Positions 26,768 through 35,231 of a DNA stretch of 64,000 nt are shown here, one piece after another; within the stretch, counting starts at the first letter, position 1; every line of letters starts with the position of its first letter. Source of the stretch: DATFVA01 sp963771705 (GTDB lineage Bacteria > Bacteroidota > Ignavibacteria > Ignavibacteriales > Ignavibacteriaceae). The notes below the pieces were generated by a model. That model was not told the origin of the DNA, searched no databases, and worked only from the letters and a program-made list of their open reading frames with translations. A program made the translations under genes and the position numbers. The DNA is taken from assembly GCA_963771705.1 (NCBI GenBank), contig CAVYUP010000011.1, forward strand, positions 62,001 to 126,000. The letters are read 5' to 3'.

Positions 26768-28784
26768 GGAAAATTACTTCACCTGTCTCAGGAAAGATTG
26801 TCAGGTTCGGCCGAAAATCAAATTTATTGTCGGGATTTGGATTCTTACTGGCATCAAGGAGATCAAGTCCGAATTCAGTAAGCAGCCTGTGTGTCTGTCC
26901 ATCCTTACCTACAAGATCTGTTACAGGTTCCTGACCCTCTTTCTCATACTCAATATTAAATTCGAAGCCTTCTTCTTTTATATTCCTACCCCCCAGAGGA
27001 TAAATATTTTTAAGTTGAAGCTTCCATGCCCTTGCGTAGGGACCTCCCGACTGAAGGTTTTTAGGTTTAACAAGTTTCAGTACAATATTCGATGATGTAT
27101 CATTGATATTTATTGTGTTCAGGAATTCACCATATATATCCCCGTTCTGCCGCTGAAAGGCAACGGCCACAACGTCATCATCCTGCAAATTAGTTTTAAA
27201 AGTTATATAACCCGTTTCAGGATGCAGAACATAATCGACATCCTGCTGCAGCAATTCAAACCAGCCCGTTTCTACCTGGCCCGGGTAAGCGGTCGTATCA
27301 TTACTATAGCGCGGTGGGTAATTCTGTCCCTGTGGAACCGGCGGAAGATCTATATATGCATTTGCTCTCCTTTGTTTGGTCCTGTCGGTAATGATACCAT
27401 AAACGGATTTCCAGACCTCAATATTTACAACACGAAGATCGGAATGCACCAAAGGGGTAGCTTTACTATAATAATCACTGAAAATATGCTGGGTTTCACT
27501 TGCATAAGTTGTATCGAGGAAATAATGGTTTGTCGAATAATCGTAAGCTCTCAGGTTAAATTCCTGGGAGGTTGTTCCGCTGTTAACTGAAACCTCTTCC
27601 GTTTCGCCTTTTTTCTGACTGGCCAGAGTAGTAAGGGACAGAGGACCTAATTTGAAGTTAGCCTTTAATCCAAAAAGAGCTTCACTCCCTCCCACAAGCG
27701 GAGAAGTCTGAAGTGAAACGTTTCCGGCTTCAATACTCTGAATTATCTCATCCTCATATCCTTCATATTTTATCTTAAGCTGGTTTTCATACTGGAACGT
27801 TCTTTCAGTATTCCAGTCGGCATTTATATGAAGCTTATCTCCAATCGTTCCCGCAACAGTTATTTGTACCTGCTGCTTAAAGTCGGGTTCGTTTCTGGTA
27901 TTTCCATATCTGGAGGCAGTTACTCCCTGGGTATTTTCATTCCGCCAGGCGCCATGGATATCAACAGCCCCGCCTATCTTAAGGCTGATTTTGGGTTCTC
28001 CGAAAATACTCAGCACTCCAACTTTAGGCAATGGGATCTCAAAATCGGTAATGTTTTTTATAAGCTCGCCAAGTTCTTTCTTAGAAGACTTTAGCTCATA
28101 TTTATATCCTAGATCCTCCCAAAGTTCTCTTTCATGGAGCGCGAGCCTGGCATCTATATAATCCTCTATCGGCACTCTAAGCAATATTTTGGTTTCCTGG
28201 CCGGCAGTTTTTTCCTCTATTACAACGAACTTCCCTGTTGAGTCGATTTTAACTGTTCGTGTACTTGCGGATGGCTGGGCTATAAAAGGAGAAGTATTTC
28301 GAGGCTGGAGTGTAACGTAAGGAAGATCCCTGCGTTCGTAATGAAAATACTTCAGTCTCGCCGTAGAATCTATTGCCATTGAATCTACTTTTATTGTATC
28401 AGCAGCAACACCAATCGTATCGGTCTTTAATGAATCGGTTTTAAGGGAATCGCTTTTAATGGTGGAATCAGGCGGAAAGAATCCGGTTACAGCCGAAAAG
28501 AGGTCAGATTCAGAAGCTGAGAGCGAGGCATAGCTGTCCTGTTTTTTCTCAAGGGATTCAAGCTGAGGATCGAAGACTTTAATCGAATCAATAGCCTGAT
28601 CATCAGAGGAAGAATCAGACACAGCCTGGACTTCATCCTGATTAACAGGAGAATCCTGATCATTAGATAGAGGAAGGGAATCCAGCTTATGGTAATAATC
28701 CAATAAGGCATGTATCCAGATAGTATTATCCACCTGTGCCTTAGCCGGAGAGAATCCGAGGTTAACCAAGCTGTAAAAGATCAC
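26742..28784 (-). CDS. sprA: SprA/Sov T9SS outer-membrane translocon, N-terminal part (frameshifted)
   Basis: The first 680 residues of SprA. After the signal region comes a Ser/Asp/Thr-rich low-complexity segment (about 40-150, with repeats such as SDSLKTDSLKTDT), then conserved SprA motifs: YVTLQPRNTSPFI, IPLPKVGVLSIFGEPKISL, DIHGAWRNENTQ and LHINADWNTERTFQYENQLKI. It ends in out-of-frame residues NAPAFWS. The GTG start at 28784 leaves a signal peptide with no positive charge. The open frame upstream supplies KKKIPNLVRE and the full hydrophobic core if translation begins at an ATT at 28844. No good ribosome site is seen for either. Confidence 0.9.
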   Translation of the reverse strand: MIFYSLVNLGFSPAKAQVDNTIWIHALLDYYHKLDSLPLSNDQDSPVNQDEVQAVSDSSSDDQAIDSIKVFDPQLESLEKKQDSYASLSASESDLFSAVTGFFPPDSTIKSDSLKTDSLKTDTIGVAADTIKVDSMAIDSTARLKYFHYERRDLPYVTLQPRNTSPFIAQPSASTRTVKIDSTGKFVVIEEKTAGQETKILLRVPIEDYIDARLALHERELWEDLGYKYELKSSKKELGELIKNITDFEIPLPKVGVLSIFGEPKISLKIGGAVDIHGAWRNENTQGVTASRYGNTRNEPDFKQQVQITVAGTIGDKLHINADWNTERTFQYENQLKIKYEGYEDEIIQSIEAGNVSLQTSPLVGGSEALFGLKANFKLGPLSLTTLASQKKGETEEVSVNSGTTSQEFNLRAYDYSTNHYFLDTTYASETQHIFSDYYSKATPLVHSDLRVVNIEVWKSVYGIITDRTKQRRANAYIDLPPVPQGQNYPPRYSNDTTAYPGQVETGWFELLQQDVDYVLHPETGYITFKTNLQDDDVVAVAFQRQNGDIYGEFLNTININDTSSNIVLKLVKPKNLQSGGPYARAWKLQLKNIYPLGGRNIKEEGFEFNIEYEKEGQEPVTDLVGKDGQTHRLLTEFGLDLLDASKNPNPDNKFDFRPNLTIFPETGEVIFPNAPAFWS
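26766..26773 (-). other. Frameshift site within sprA (TTTTCCCC on the coding strand)
   Basis: The upstream sprA frame reads GEVIFP and then runs into NAPAFWS and a stop. Removing one base from the TTTTCCCC run restores IFPTLQPFGADLPAPIPDS and joins both pieces. The downstream frame has a TAA just upstream of this run, so the shift must fall inside these eight bases. Confidence 0.9.
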
Positions 28785-29145
28785 TACAGAAGCTGCAGTG
28801 ACCCCTATTATCTCCCGAACCAGATTTGGAATCTTTTTCTTAATGTGGAACCCGAAAGAAATAAATCAAAAATTGCAGTAGAAAAGAATTCTATAAATCC
28901 TCCGGATTAATTATTTATTTTGAGCGAAAAATTATGTAAAAGAGGTTTGAAATTCAATATTAAGCTCATATTAAAACTGTAAAAATTTCAATGTTTTAAT
29001 GTAAAGTATTAAGGGGAACCTGTTAAGGTAATTTTTTTTCGCCCTTTTCACCCATAACTCTTCAGCCAATCCAAAGGATTATGCACCCGTCTGCCTCTGC
29101 ATCTTCGAAACATAAACTTAAATCAATTTGAATAACGCCCCCATT

Positions 29146-29658
29146 TTACTTCTTCGGATCAGTAAATTTTATAATAATCTTCTCAAGCATTGGAAAATCT
29201 TTCAGCAGCACATCCCTGTCCCCCAGATCAAAATCCTCAAAATCGAACCCGGGCGCCACAGTGCATCCAACCAGAGCGAATGAATTCTTGTCAATTAACT
29301 CTGCGGCAAACCAGCAGCCGGCTGGGATCGCAGCCTGGAAAACCTCCCCCCTCCCGATTTCTTTTCCAAGTATTACGTTGGATAAATCTCCTGTATCACT
29401 TATTATGTATATACTTATACCACTGCCGTCATAAAAATGCCAGAGTTCATCGGATTTCAATCGGTGAAACCTGGAAATCTGGTTTCCATCCAGAAGAAAA
29501 TAGATCGAAGTGGAAACTGATCTCTGTTTTTGAAATCTCCGGGGTAATCCCTCAGGTAAAATTATTTCTCCAGAACGGTAGATTTCCTTAAAATATCCTC
29601 CTTCGGGATGCAGCTGAAGTCCCAGCCTCTCGATATATAATTTTGCGTCTTTATTCAT
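29146..29658 (-). CDS. Cupin protein of the DUF985 family
   Basis: A 170-residue single-domain cupin. The N-terminal LGLQLHPEGGYFKEIYRS is diagnostic of DUF985, and the jelly-roll strands include STSIYFLLDGNQISRFHRLKSDELWHFYDG, FQAAIPAGCWFAAEL and ALVGCTVAPGFDFEDF. Some members are linked to sugar metabolism, but the substrate and reaction are unknown. It stands alone: sprA begins 360 bases away in the same direction, and the M28 peptidase is divergent across a 105-base gap. Confidence 0.88.
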   Translation of the reverse strand: MNKDAKLYIERLGLQLHPEGGYFKEIYRSGEIILPEGLPRRFQKQRSVSTSIYFLLDGNQISRFHRLKSDELWHFYDGSGISIYIISDTGDLSNVILGKEIGRGEVFQAAIPAGCWFAAELIDKNSFALVGCTVAPGFDFEDFDLGDRDVLLKDFPMLEKIIIKFTDPKK

Positions 29659-29763
29659 TTCAACAAACCAGGGAGATAAGATGGTTGTTTAATCTAATAA
29701 TATTTTTCCAGAGTTTTTTTATTATTGTAATTGAATTTTGAATAAAATAAATGGGACGTATAA

Positions 29764-31146
29764 TTGAAACTTCTTACTTATTATCTTACGGTATTTTTCT
29801 TCACCCTGTCTTTGAATATTTATGCCCAAAACAGAACAGAGCTTACTTCATATCAAAAAACTGCCGAAGAGATTATCGACTCAGCACTTCAAAGCCGTGA
29901 AACCTACGGTATGCTTGGAGAATTATGTGTTATAGGCCCGCGACTGAGCGGATCAGAAAATTCTCTTAAAGCGATCCAATGGGCTGAAAACAAAATGAAA
30001 GCTATGCACTTTGACAAGGTATGGCTTCAGCCGGTAATGGTTCCTCACTGGGTAAGAGGGAATATTGAAAAGGCAGTAATAGTTTCAGGGAAATATGCCG
30101 GACGGAATATAAACATATGCGCCCTCGGCGGAAGCATTGGAACTACTGATGAAGGTATAACAGCACCTGTATTTGAAGTTGAGAATCTTGATGAGCTTGA
30201 TTCGGTAAAAGATAAGGTGAAAGACAAGATTGTTTTTATAAATGAGCCTATGGATGAAAGTCTGGTAAATACTTTCGCCGCCTACGGAAAGGCTGTCAGT
30301 AAAAGAGTATCAGGAGCCATAAGAGCTTCCCGATACGGGGCTCTGGCAGTCATAATCAGATCCATCACTACAAAATTTGATAACGTGCCCCATACGGGAG
30401 TAATGTACTACCGCGACTCTATCCCACAGGTACCCGGGACGGCGGCAGGATACGCTGATTCAGACTTTCTGCACAAATTAATTAAAGAAGATCCGGATCA
30501 GAAACTGAACCTCCGTTTAAATTGCAGGACTCTTCCGGACGCTCAATCGTATAATGTTATTGGTGAAATCAAAGGAACTGAACTACCGAATGAAGTTATT
30601 GTTGTCGGGGGACATATCGACAGCTGGGATGAAGGAGAGGGAGCTCACGATGACGGTGCAGGATGTGTTCAGTCGTTAGAAGTCCCTGAATTATTACTGC
30701 GACTTCACCTTAAGCCGAAAAGAACCATCAGGTGCGTCCTTTTTATTAACGAAGAGAACGGCTCCCGAGGGGCTGAAGCTTACGGAACGTACTCTGATAC
30801 CTGCACTGAAAAGCATATCGCTGCAATAGAATCGGACGCGGGAGGATTTACTCCCAGAAGTTTTACAGTTACATCTGATTCCTCAGTGCTTTTTAAAATA
30901 CAAGGCTGGCTGCCGCTTCTCAAAAAATGCGGAATTGAAGAGGTAGTTAAAGGAGGCAGCGGTGCCGATGTGAACGATATCAGGAAGGCAAAAGCTTTGA
31001 TCGGCTACCGCCCAGATGATCAGCGATATTTCGATTTTCATCATTCAGGTAATGATATACTAAGCGGTGTGAATCCCCGTGAACTTGAGCTTGGTTCAGC
31101 TGCGATGACCATACTGACATACTTAATAAGCCAGGAAGGATTATAG
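29764..31146 (+). CDS. M28 family zinc peptidase (carboxypeptidase Q/aminopeptidase-like)
   Basis: A 460-residue exported peptidase with a signal peptide (residues 1-20, ending IYAQ). The co-catalytic zinc ligands are visible in order: VVGGHIDSWDEG, GAHDDGAGC, NEENGSRGAEAYG (catalytic Glu and zinc Glu), AIESDAGGF and a C-terminal FHHSGNDIL. A PA-like insert (about residues 120-250) lies before the catalytic domain, as in plasma glutamate carboxypeptidase-like proteins. The start is TTG at 29764. It probably degrades small peptides in the periplasm. No operon partner is evident. Confidence 0.9.
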   Translation: MKLLTYYLTVFFFTLSLNIYAQNRTELTSYQKTAEEIIDSALQSRETYGMLGELCVIGPRLSGSENSLKAIQWAENKMKAMHFDKVWLQPVMVPHWVRGNIEKAVIVSGKYAGRNINICALGGSIGTTDEGITAPVFEVENLDELDSVKDKVKDKIVFINEPMDESLVNTFAAYGKAVSKRVSGAIRASRYGALAVIIRSITTKFDNVPHTGVMYYRDSIPQVPGTAAGYADSDFLHKLIKEDPDQKLNLRLNCRTLPDAQSYNVIGEIKGTELPNEVIVVGGHIDSWDEGEGAHDDGAGCVQSLEVPELLLRLHLKPKRTIRCVLFINEENGSRGAEAYGTYSDTCTEKHIAAIESDAGGFTPRSFTVTSDSSVLFKIQGWLPLLKKCGIEEVVKGGSGADVNDIRKAKALIGYRPDDQRYFDFHHSGNDILSGVNPRELELGSAAMTILTYLISQEGL

Positions 31147-31191
31147 AGGTAAATAACTAATTGTAAGTTATCAAACCGTGGCCGGGTGAAG

Positions 31192-31839
31192 TCAGGCCGT
31201 TTTAATTTTCCTTTCCCGCACTTTATCCTTCACAATCAGCGATACAGCAAGAATTCCTGAGATCAGCAAACCTGTATCCTCATAAATTCCCAGCTGCAAG
31301 GCCGCAGATATTCCTAATAGTGCCCACAAAAACGGGATCACCAGAAGATAGAAGGGTATCCTTTTCAAGGTCAGGAGAAACATCCCAAAGGTAAAAATTG
31401 TAGTAGGACAAGGAAGTCCGAACGTCGGATTTTCAGGGTAGACGTGTCCGAAGAGAACATTGAGCAAGGGGTATATTATCAGGGAATATAAAATGAGAAA
31501 CAAGCCTGTATAATGGTTAAGGTCCTTTTCAAATCCGAACTTCAACTTTTTATCAGCTGTTCCGGATTTCAGAATAAGAATTGCCTGCAGTATGAAAGCC
31601 GCCCCGAAGACATAGGCAGCAGGGTTTATTGATGAGAAAAACATTAACTGGTATACCAGTCCTACCCAGAACCAGAGAAAGGCGAGCACCCATGTTATAA
31701 GATTATCGCCATAAGTTCTTTGTCTGAACACCTGAATAACTATGAAAACCGCCGATATCAATAAGGCAGCCTGGAAAGGAAAAACAGTGTTATTATACGT
31801 TTTAAAAACGTTAAGGAATTGTTCGGTTGTAAAAGGCAT
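31192..31839 (-). CDS. DUF6064 family integral membrane protein
   Basis: A 215-residue protein with about seven transmembrane segments and short loops. The stretches MPFTTEQFLNVFKTYNNTVFP at the N-terminus and PENPTFGLPCPTTIFTFGMFL in the middle are characteristic of DUF6064. The conserved GLPCPTT motif sits between membrane helices. Function is unknown. It ends 45 bases from the convergent M28 gene. Confidence 0.82.
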   Translation of the reverse strand: MPFTTEQFLNVFKTYNNTVFPFQAALLISAVFIVIQVFRQRTYGDNLITWVLAFLWFWVGLVYQLMFFSSINPAAYVFGAAFILQAILILKSGTADKKLKFGFEKDLNHYTGLFLILYSLIIYPLLNVLFGHVYPENPTFGLPCPTTIFTFGMFLLTLKRIPFYLLVIPFLWALLGISAALQLGIYEDTGLLISGILAVSLIVKDKVRERKIKTA

Positions 31840-31926
31840 CTCCCCTCCTCATAATAATTACAAATATGTGATTAAATTTAAATTATTCGGAAAGGTTATT
31901 CAAGATCTGAAAGGGAAGGCGCAAAA

Positions 31927-31956
31927 AAAGGCTGCAGCTATTATACGGCAGCCTTT
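31927..31956 (-). terminator. Intrinsic terminator after the LTxxQ-like gene
   Basis: AAAGGCTGC (31927-31935) and GCAGCCTTT (31948-31956) form a perfect nine-base stem with a 12-base loop. On the minus strand it is followed by seven T. It starts 24 bases after the stop of the gene at 31981. Confidence 0.88.
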
Positions 31957-31980
31957 ATTTAATCTATTAAGATATAGAAA

Positions 31981-32436
31981 TTATTTATTCCAGTTAGTTG
32001 TGTCAGCTTTGCTGTGAGAATTATAACCTGCTGTACCGGAACTACTGGTTAGTTTCTTCTGGGTTTCAGACCACCATTGTGATTTAACGTTATCAAATTT
32101 GGTCTTCTGATCTGAAGTTAATACTTCCTGTATCTTATCCATTGTCTGATCTTTGCTTGCAGACATTCCGCTTTTAGAACTATTGTTTTTGTAGTCCTGA
32201 AGAATACCTTCTACTCTTCTTGTCTGTTCCATAGTTAAGTTAACTTTAGTTCTAAGTACTGAGGCAGCATCAGATACATCTTTATCATATTTAGCTTTCT
32301 GATACATCGAATTCTGATTCTTGTACATCTTGTGATTTGTTGTGGTGTCAGTCTGCGAATATGCTGTTCCCGTTATAAAAATCAGCATAGCTGCAAGTAT
32401 GAATGTTCCAAACAATCTGCTCATTAGCCTGTTCAT
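31981..32436 (-). CDS. Small exported protein, Spy/CpxP (LTxxQ)-like
   Basis: A 151-residue protein with a signal peptide (about residues 1-27, ending TAYSQ). The mature part is helical and polar. It contains LTMEQTRRVEGILQDYKN and VLTSDQKTKFDNVKSQW, two helices opening with LT-x-x-Q-like motifs as in Spy/CpxP periplasmic chaperones, where such motifs occur at comparable spacing. The Ser/Lys/Thr-rich tail is low complexity. The family assignment is tentative. The gene has its own ribosome site (AGGAGAAACG) and a strong terminator, so it is likely monocistronic. Confidence 0.6.
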   Translation of the reverse strand: MNRLMSRLFGTFILAAMLIFITGTAYSQTDTTTNHKMYKNQNSMYQKAKYDKDVSDAASVLRTKVNLTMEQTRRVEGILQDYKNNSSKSGMSASKDQTMDKIQEVLTSDQKTKFDNVKSQWWSETQKKLTSSSGTAGYNSHSKADTTNWNK

Positions 32437-32573
32437 CGTTTCTCCTATTATTTTGTTTATATTTAATCATTAACAATTCAAAGCTATTCATAATCTTTTT
32501 TTTTCACAGTAAAATCAATCACCATTTTACCATTAAGCCCCGCCCTCTTGTTATAAATCAAATGAGACCAGCT

Positions 32574-33380
32574 TCAGCCTTTTTTATAATACTTCATTGC
32601 CTCGGGCATTTCAGCTTTAATATCGTTTATTCTTGTCTGATTTGCCGGGTGGTCGCTTAAAAATACAGGTGGTGACCCCTGACTTTGCGCCTGCATTCTC
32701 TGCCAGAATTCAAGTGCGCCGTGCGGATCATAACCGGCCATTGCCATAAAAATAAGACCAAGATGATCAGCTTCACTCTCCTGGGTTCTGCTGTAAGGAA
32801 GCAAAATGCCGACCTCTGTACCCACACCATATGCGGCCATCCATAGCTGCTGAGTCTGCTGAGGTTTATTCTGGAGCGCCTGAGACAGCGCTACCCCTCC
32901 GAGCTGAGCAAGCAAAGCCTGACTCATCCTCTCATCACCGTGATGGGCAACAGCGTGCGCTATTTCGTGTCCCAGCACTACTGCCAGTCCGTTTTCATCT
33001 TTAGTAATTGGAAGAATACCCGTATAAACCACAATCTTTCCACCAGGCATGCACCATGCATTTGCCTGGGAATCGACAACCAGATGGTATTCCCATTTAA
33101 AGTTGCTGATTTCACCTGACTTTCCGTTTTGCCGCATATATTGTTCTACCGAAGCCGCGATATTGCTTCCAACCCGTTTTACCAGATCAACCTGCTGAGC
33201 GTTACTACTTTCCTGATGCTCTTTCAGGAACTGGTTATACTGACTAAAGCTCATCGAAAGCATTTCACTTTCGGGAATCAGGTTCAACTGCTTCCTGCCT
33301 GTGACGGGTACAGAACTGCAGGATATAAAAAAGAATGAAAAGAGAGTAACTATAAAAATGTAGTTCCTAAGTTTTTTCAT
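32574..33380 (-). CDS. M48 family metallopeptidase lipoprotein
   Basis: A 268-residue lipoprotein protease. The lipobox FFISC puts the lipidated Cys at 21, followed by SSVPVTGRKQLNLIP, a signature of the LoiP/YcaL-type M48 group. The zinc motif is HEIAH (138-142) in VVLGHEIAHAVAHHGDERMS, and the third ligand is the Glu in QESEADHLGL. The segment NAWCMPGGKIVVYTGIL is also conserved. Such enzymes sit on the inner face of the outer membrane and degrade misfolded envelope proteins. No operon partner is evident. Confidence 0.93.
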   Translation of the reverse strand: MKKLRNYIFIVTLFSFFFISCSSVPVTGRKQLNLIPESEMLSMSFSQYNQFLKEHQESSNAQQVDLVKRVGSNIAASVEQYMRQNGKSGEISNFKWEYHLVVDSQANAWCMPGGKIVVYTGILPITKDENGLAVVLGHEIAHAVAHHGDERMSQALLAQLGGVALSQALQNKPQQTQQLWMAAYGVGTEVGILLPYSRTQESEADHLGLIFMAMAGYDPHGALEFWQRMQAQSQGSPPVFLSDHPANQTRINDIKAEMPEAMKYYKKG

Positions 33381-33673
33381 TGCCTTATCTCTTTATAATT
33401 AAAATAATTATGAAAATAGAAAACTTATATCGTCCGGTATATGACAGGAGACAATCCGCTGATTGCCTCACACCTGTTTGAGCCACTTAGATTGTGCCTA
33501 ACGTAATCACAAGTTTATCCTCACGTCCCTGCACACTCAGCACCACGCATCCTTTTATCCCGTGTATCCTCTTTCCTCTATGTTTAAAGTTTAAGTGATT
33601 TTTATCACGCCATTACTCTTATGATATGAATTAAAAAATAGCTATTTTTTTGCTCAATGAGGGAGAATTAGTT
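33381..33673. other. Divergent intergenic region, no feature resolved
   Basis: This 293-base gap separates the divergent M48 and histidine kinase genes. It is AT-rich at both ends and C-rich on the plus strand in the middle. I see no RNA gene, strong hairpin or credible short reading frame in it. It presumably holds the two promoters. Confidence 0.4.
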
Positions 33674-34789
33674 GTGAGAATATCTAATTCCAAGGAAACT
33701 CCTTTGGAAACAAACTCTACAAATCTGCATTCATTTTTGGATATGCTTCCGGTTCCGGCTGCAGTCCTTAAGCCGGAATATAATTCCGATGGGGAAATAT
33801 CTGATTTCACTTTTTCTTATATAAACCTCCCTGCTTCCAGATCCCTCATTTCAAACGATGTAAACCTTGAAGGGCAGAGCTTCTCTGATTCTTTATTAAA
33901 TACCGGAACGAACTATCTATTCGACAAACTGAAAGACACCCTTATAAACGGGGTTTCATTAAGAGCGAATAATGACAGCGGAATTAGTGATATGTCATCT
34001 TCACTTAACGCAGTCAGATTCGGTCACCGGATTGTGATTCAGTGGAAGGACGAGAAACAGATTGATGAACAGGCAGAAAAGATAAAACTTCTGCAGAACT
34101 CCAACAGGGAACTTGAGGACTTTGCATACATTGCCTCGCACGACCTGCAGGAACCGGTTAGAATGGTTATAAGCTTTACCCAGCTTCTGCAGAAAAGATA
34201 TGCTGATAAACTGGATGATGATGCAAAACAATTTATCCACTTTGCAGTGGATGGGGCCGAAAGGATGAAGGCACTGATTGATAAACTTCTGGAGTATTCA
34301 CGGGTAAGCACAGCAAAAAGGAAGTGGAATGAAATTGATGTAAAAAAGATAATAGATAATATTATCGAGGATTTCGATTTAAGAATTAAGGAGACAGGAA
34401 TAAAGATTAATTATGGAGTACTACCCGTTGTTGTTTCAGATGAATCTTTGCTTACCAGAGTTTTTGCCAACATAATATCCAATTCAGTAAAGTACAGGAA
34501 GGAAAATAATCCCATAATCAATATAACTGCTTCTGAGACTGACTACGAGTGGAAATTTGCGATTTCAGATAATGGAATGGGAATAAAAGAAAAGTATTTT
34601 GAAAAAATATTCCTGATGTTCCGGAGACTCCATGGAAAGACGGAATATCCAGGTATGGGTATGGGACTGGCAATATGCAAAAGAGTTATTGACACACTTG
34701 GGGGCAGAATCTGGCTGGAATCAGATTACGGTAAAGGTTCCACGTTTTATTTTACAATACCCAAAAAGGAATACAAAAATGCCTATTGA
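33674..34789 (+). CDS. PAS-like sensor histidine kinase
   Basis: A 371-residue kinase with no membrane segment. The N-terminal ~120 residues form a PAS-like sensor (MLPVPAAVLKPEY). A HisKA dimerisation domain follows, with the acceptor His (about 156) in YIASHDLQEPVRMVISF. The HATPase_c domain has the N box IISNSVKYR, the G1 box ISDNGMGI and the later GMGMGLAICK. The HDLQEP type is common in phytochrome-like kinases that pair with Rcp1-type receivers, and exactly such a receiver overlaps its 3' end. GTG at 33674 is chosen because GGGAG lies eight bases ahead; a TTG at 33650 is possible. Confidence 0.9.
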   Translation: MRISNSKETPLETNSTNLHSFLDMLPVPAAVLKPEYNSDGEISDFTFSYINLPASRSLISNDVNLEGQSFSDSLLNTGTNYLFDKLKDTLINGVSLRANNDSGISDMSSSLNAVRFGHRIVIQWKDEKQIDEQAEKIKLLQNSNRELEDFAYIASHDLQEPVRMVISFTQLLQKRYADKLDDDAKQFIHFAVDGAERMKALIDKLLEYSRVSTAKRKWNEIDVKKIIDNIIEDFDLRIKETGIKINYGVLPVVVSDESLLTRVFANIISNSVKYRKENNPIINITASETDYEWKFAISDNGMGIKEKYFEKIFLMFRRLHGKTEYPGMGMGLAICKRVIDTLGGRIWLESDYGKGSTFYFTIPKKEYKNAY

Positions 34790-35222
34790 AATTGCTGCCC
34801 CAGTTAAGATCCTGTTGATAGAAGATAATCCAGGTGATGTAGTTCTAATCCGTGAATCATTGAAGGAAAACAAATTCCTTATTGAACTGAGTGTAGTTCA
34901 TGACGGTGAAAAGGCACTGGATTACCTTAATAATAAAAATGAATTTTCTGATGCCGGGAGGCCGGATATAATTCTTCTGGATCTTAATCTCCCAAAAATA
35001 GACGGGCGCGAGGTTTTGATGGAAATTAAGAATGATGAACATCTGAAGACAATCCCGATAGTTGTTCTTACTTCTTCAACAGAGGAAAAAGATATTCTGA
35101 AAAGTTATGAGAATTATGCTAATTGCTTTATTTCCAAACCAGTAGACCTTGACAATTTTATAAAGGTAATTAAATCTATTGAAAATTTCTGGCTTACGGT
35201 AGTTAAACTGCCTGTTCAATGA
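34779..35222 (+). CDS. Rcp1-like single-domain response regulator
   Basis: A 147-residue stand-alone receiver. VKILLIEDNPGDVVLIRESL is the signature of the Rcp1 subfamily, the acceptor Asp68 is in ILLDLNLPKIDG, the conserved Thr/Ser is in VVLTSS and the Lys is in CFISKPVDL. There is no output domain, so it signals by protein contact or in a phosphorelay. The frame extends upstream to 34632, but ATG 34779 matches the family start and overlaps the kinase stop by 11 bases, implying translational coupling. Confidence 0.93.
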   Translation: MPIEIAAPVKILLIEDNPGDVVLIRESLKENKFLIELSVVHDGEKALDYLNNKNEFSDAGRPDIILLDLNLPKIDGREVLMEIKNDEHLKTIPIVVLTSSTEEKDILKSYENYANCFISKPVDLDNFIKVIKSIENFWLTVVKLPVQ

Positions 35223-35231
35223 GGAATATTT

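Noticed and set aside
34632..34778. N-terminal extension of the Rcp1-like receiver
   Set aside because: The 49 upstream codons overlap the kinase in another frame and have no receiver sequence; ATG 34779 gives a normal family start.
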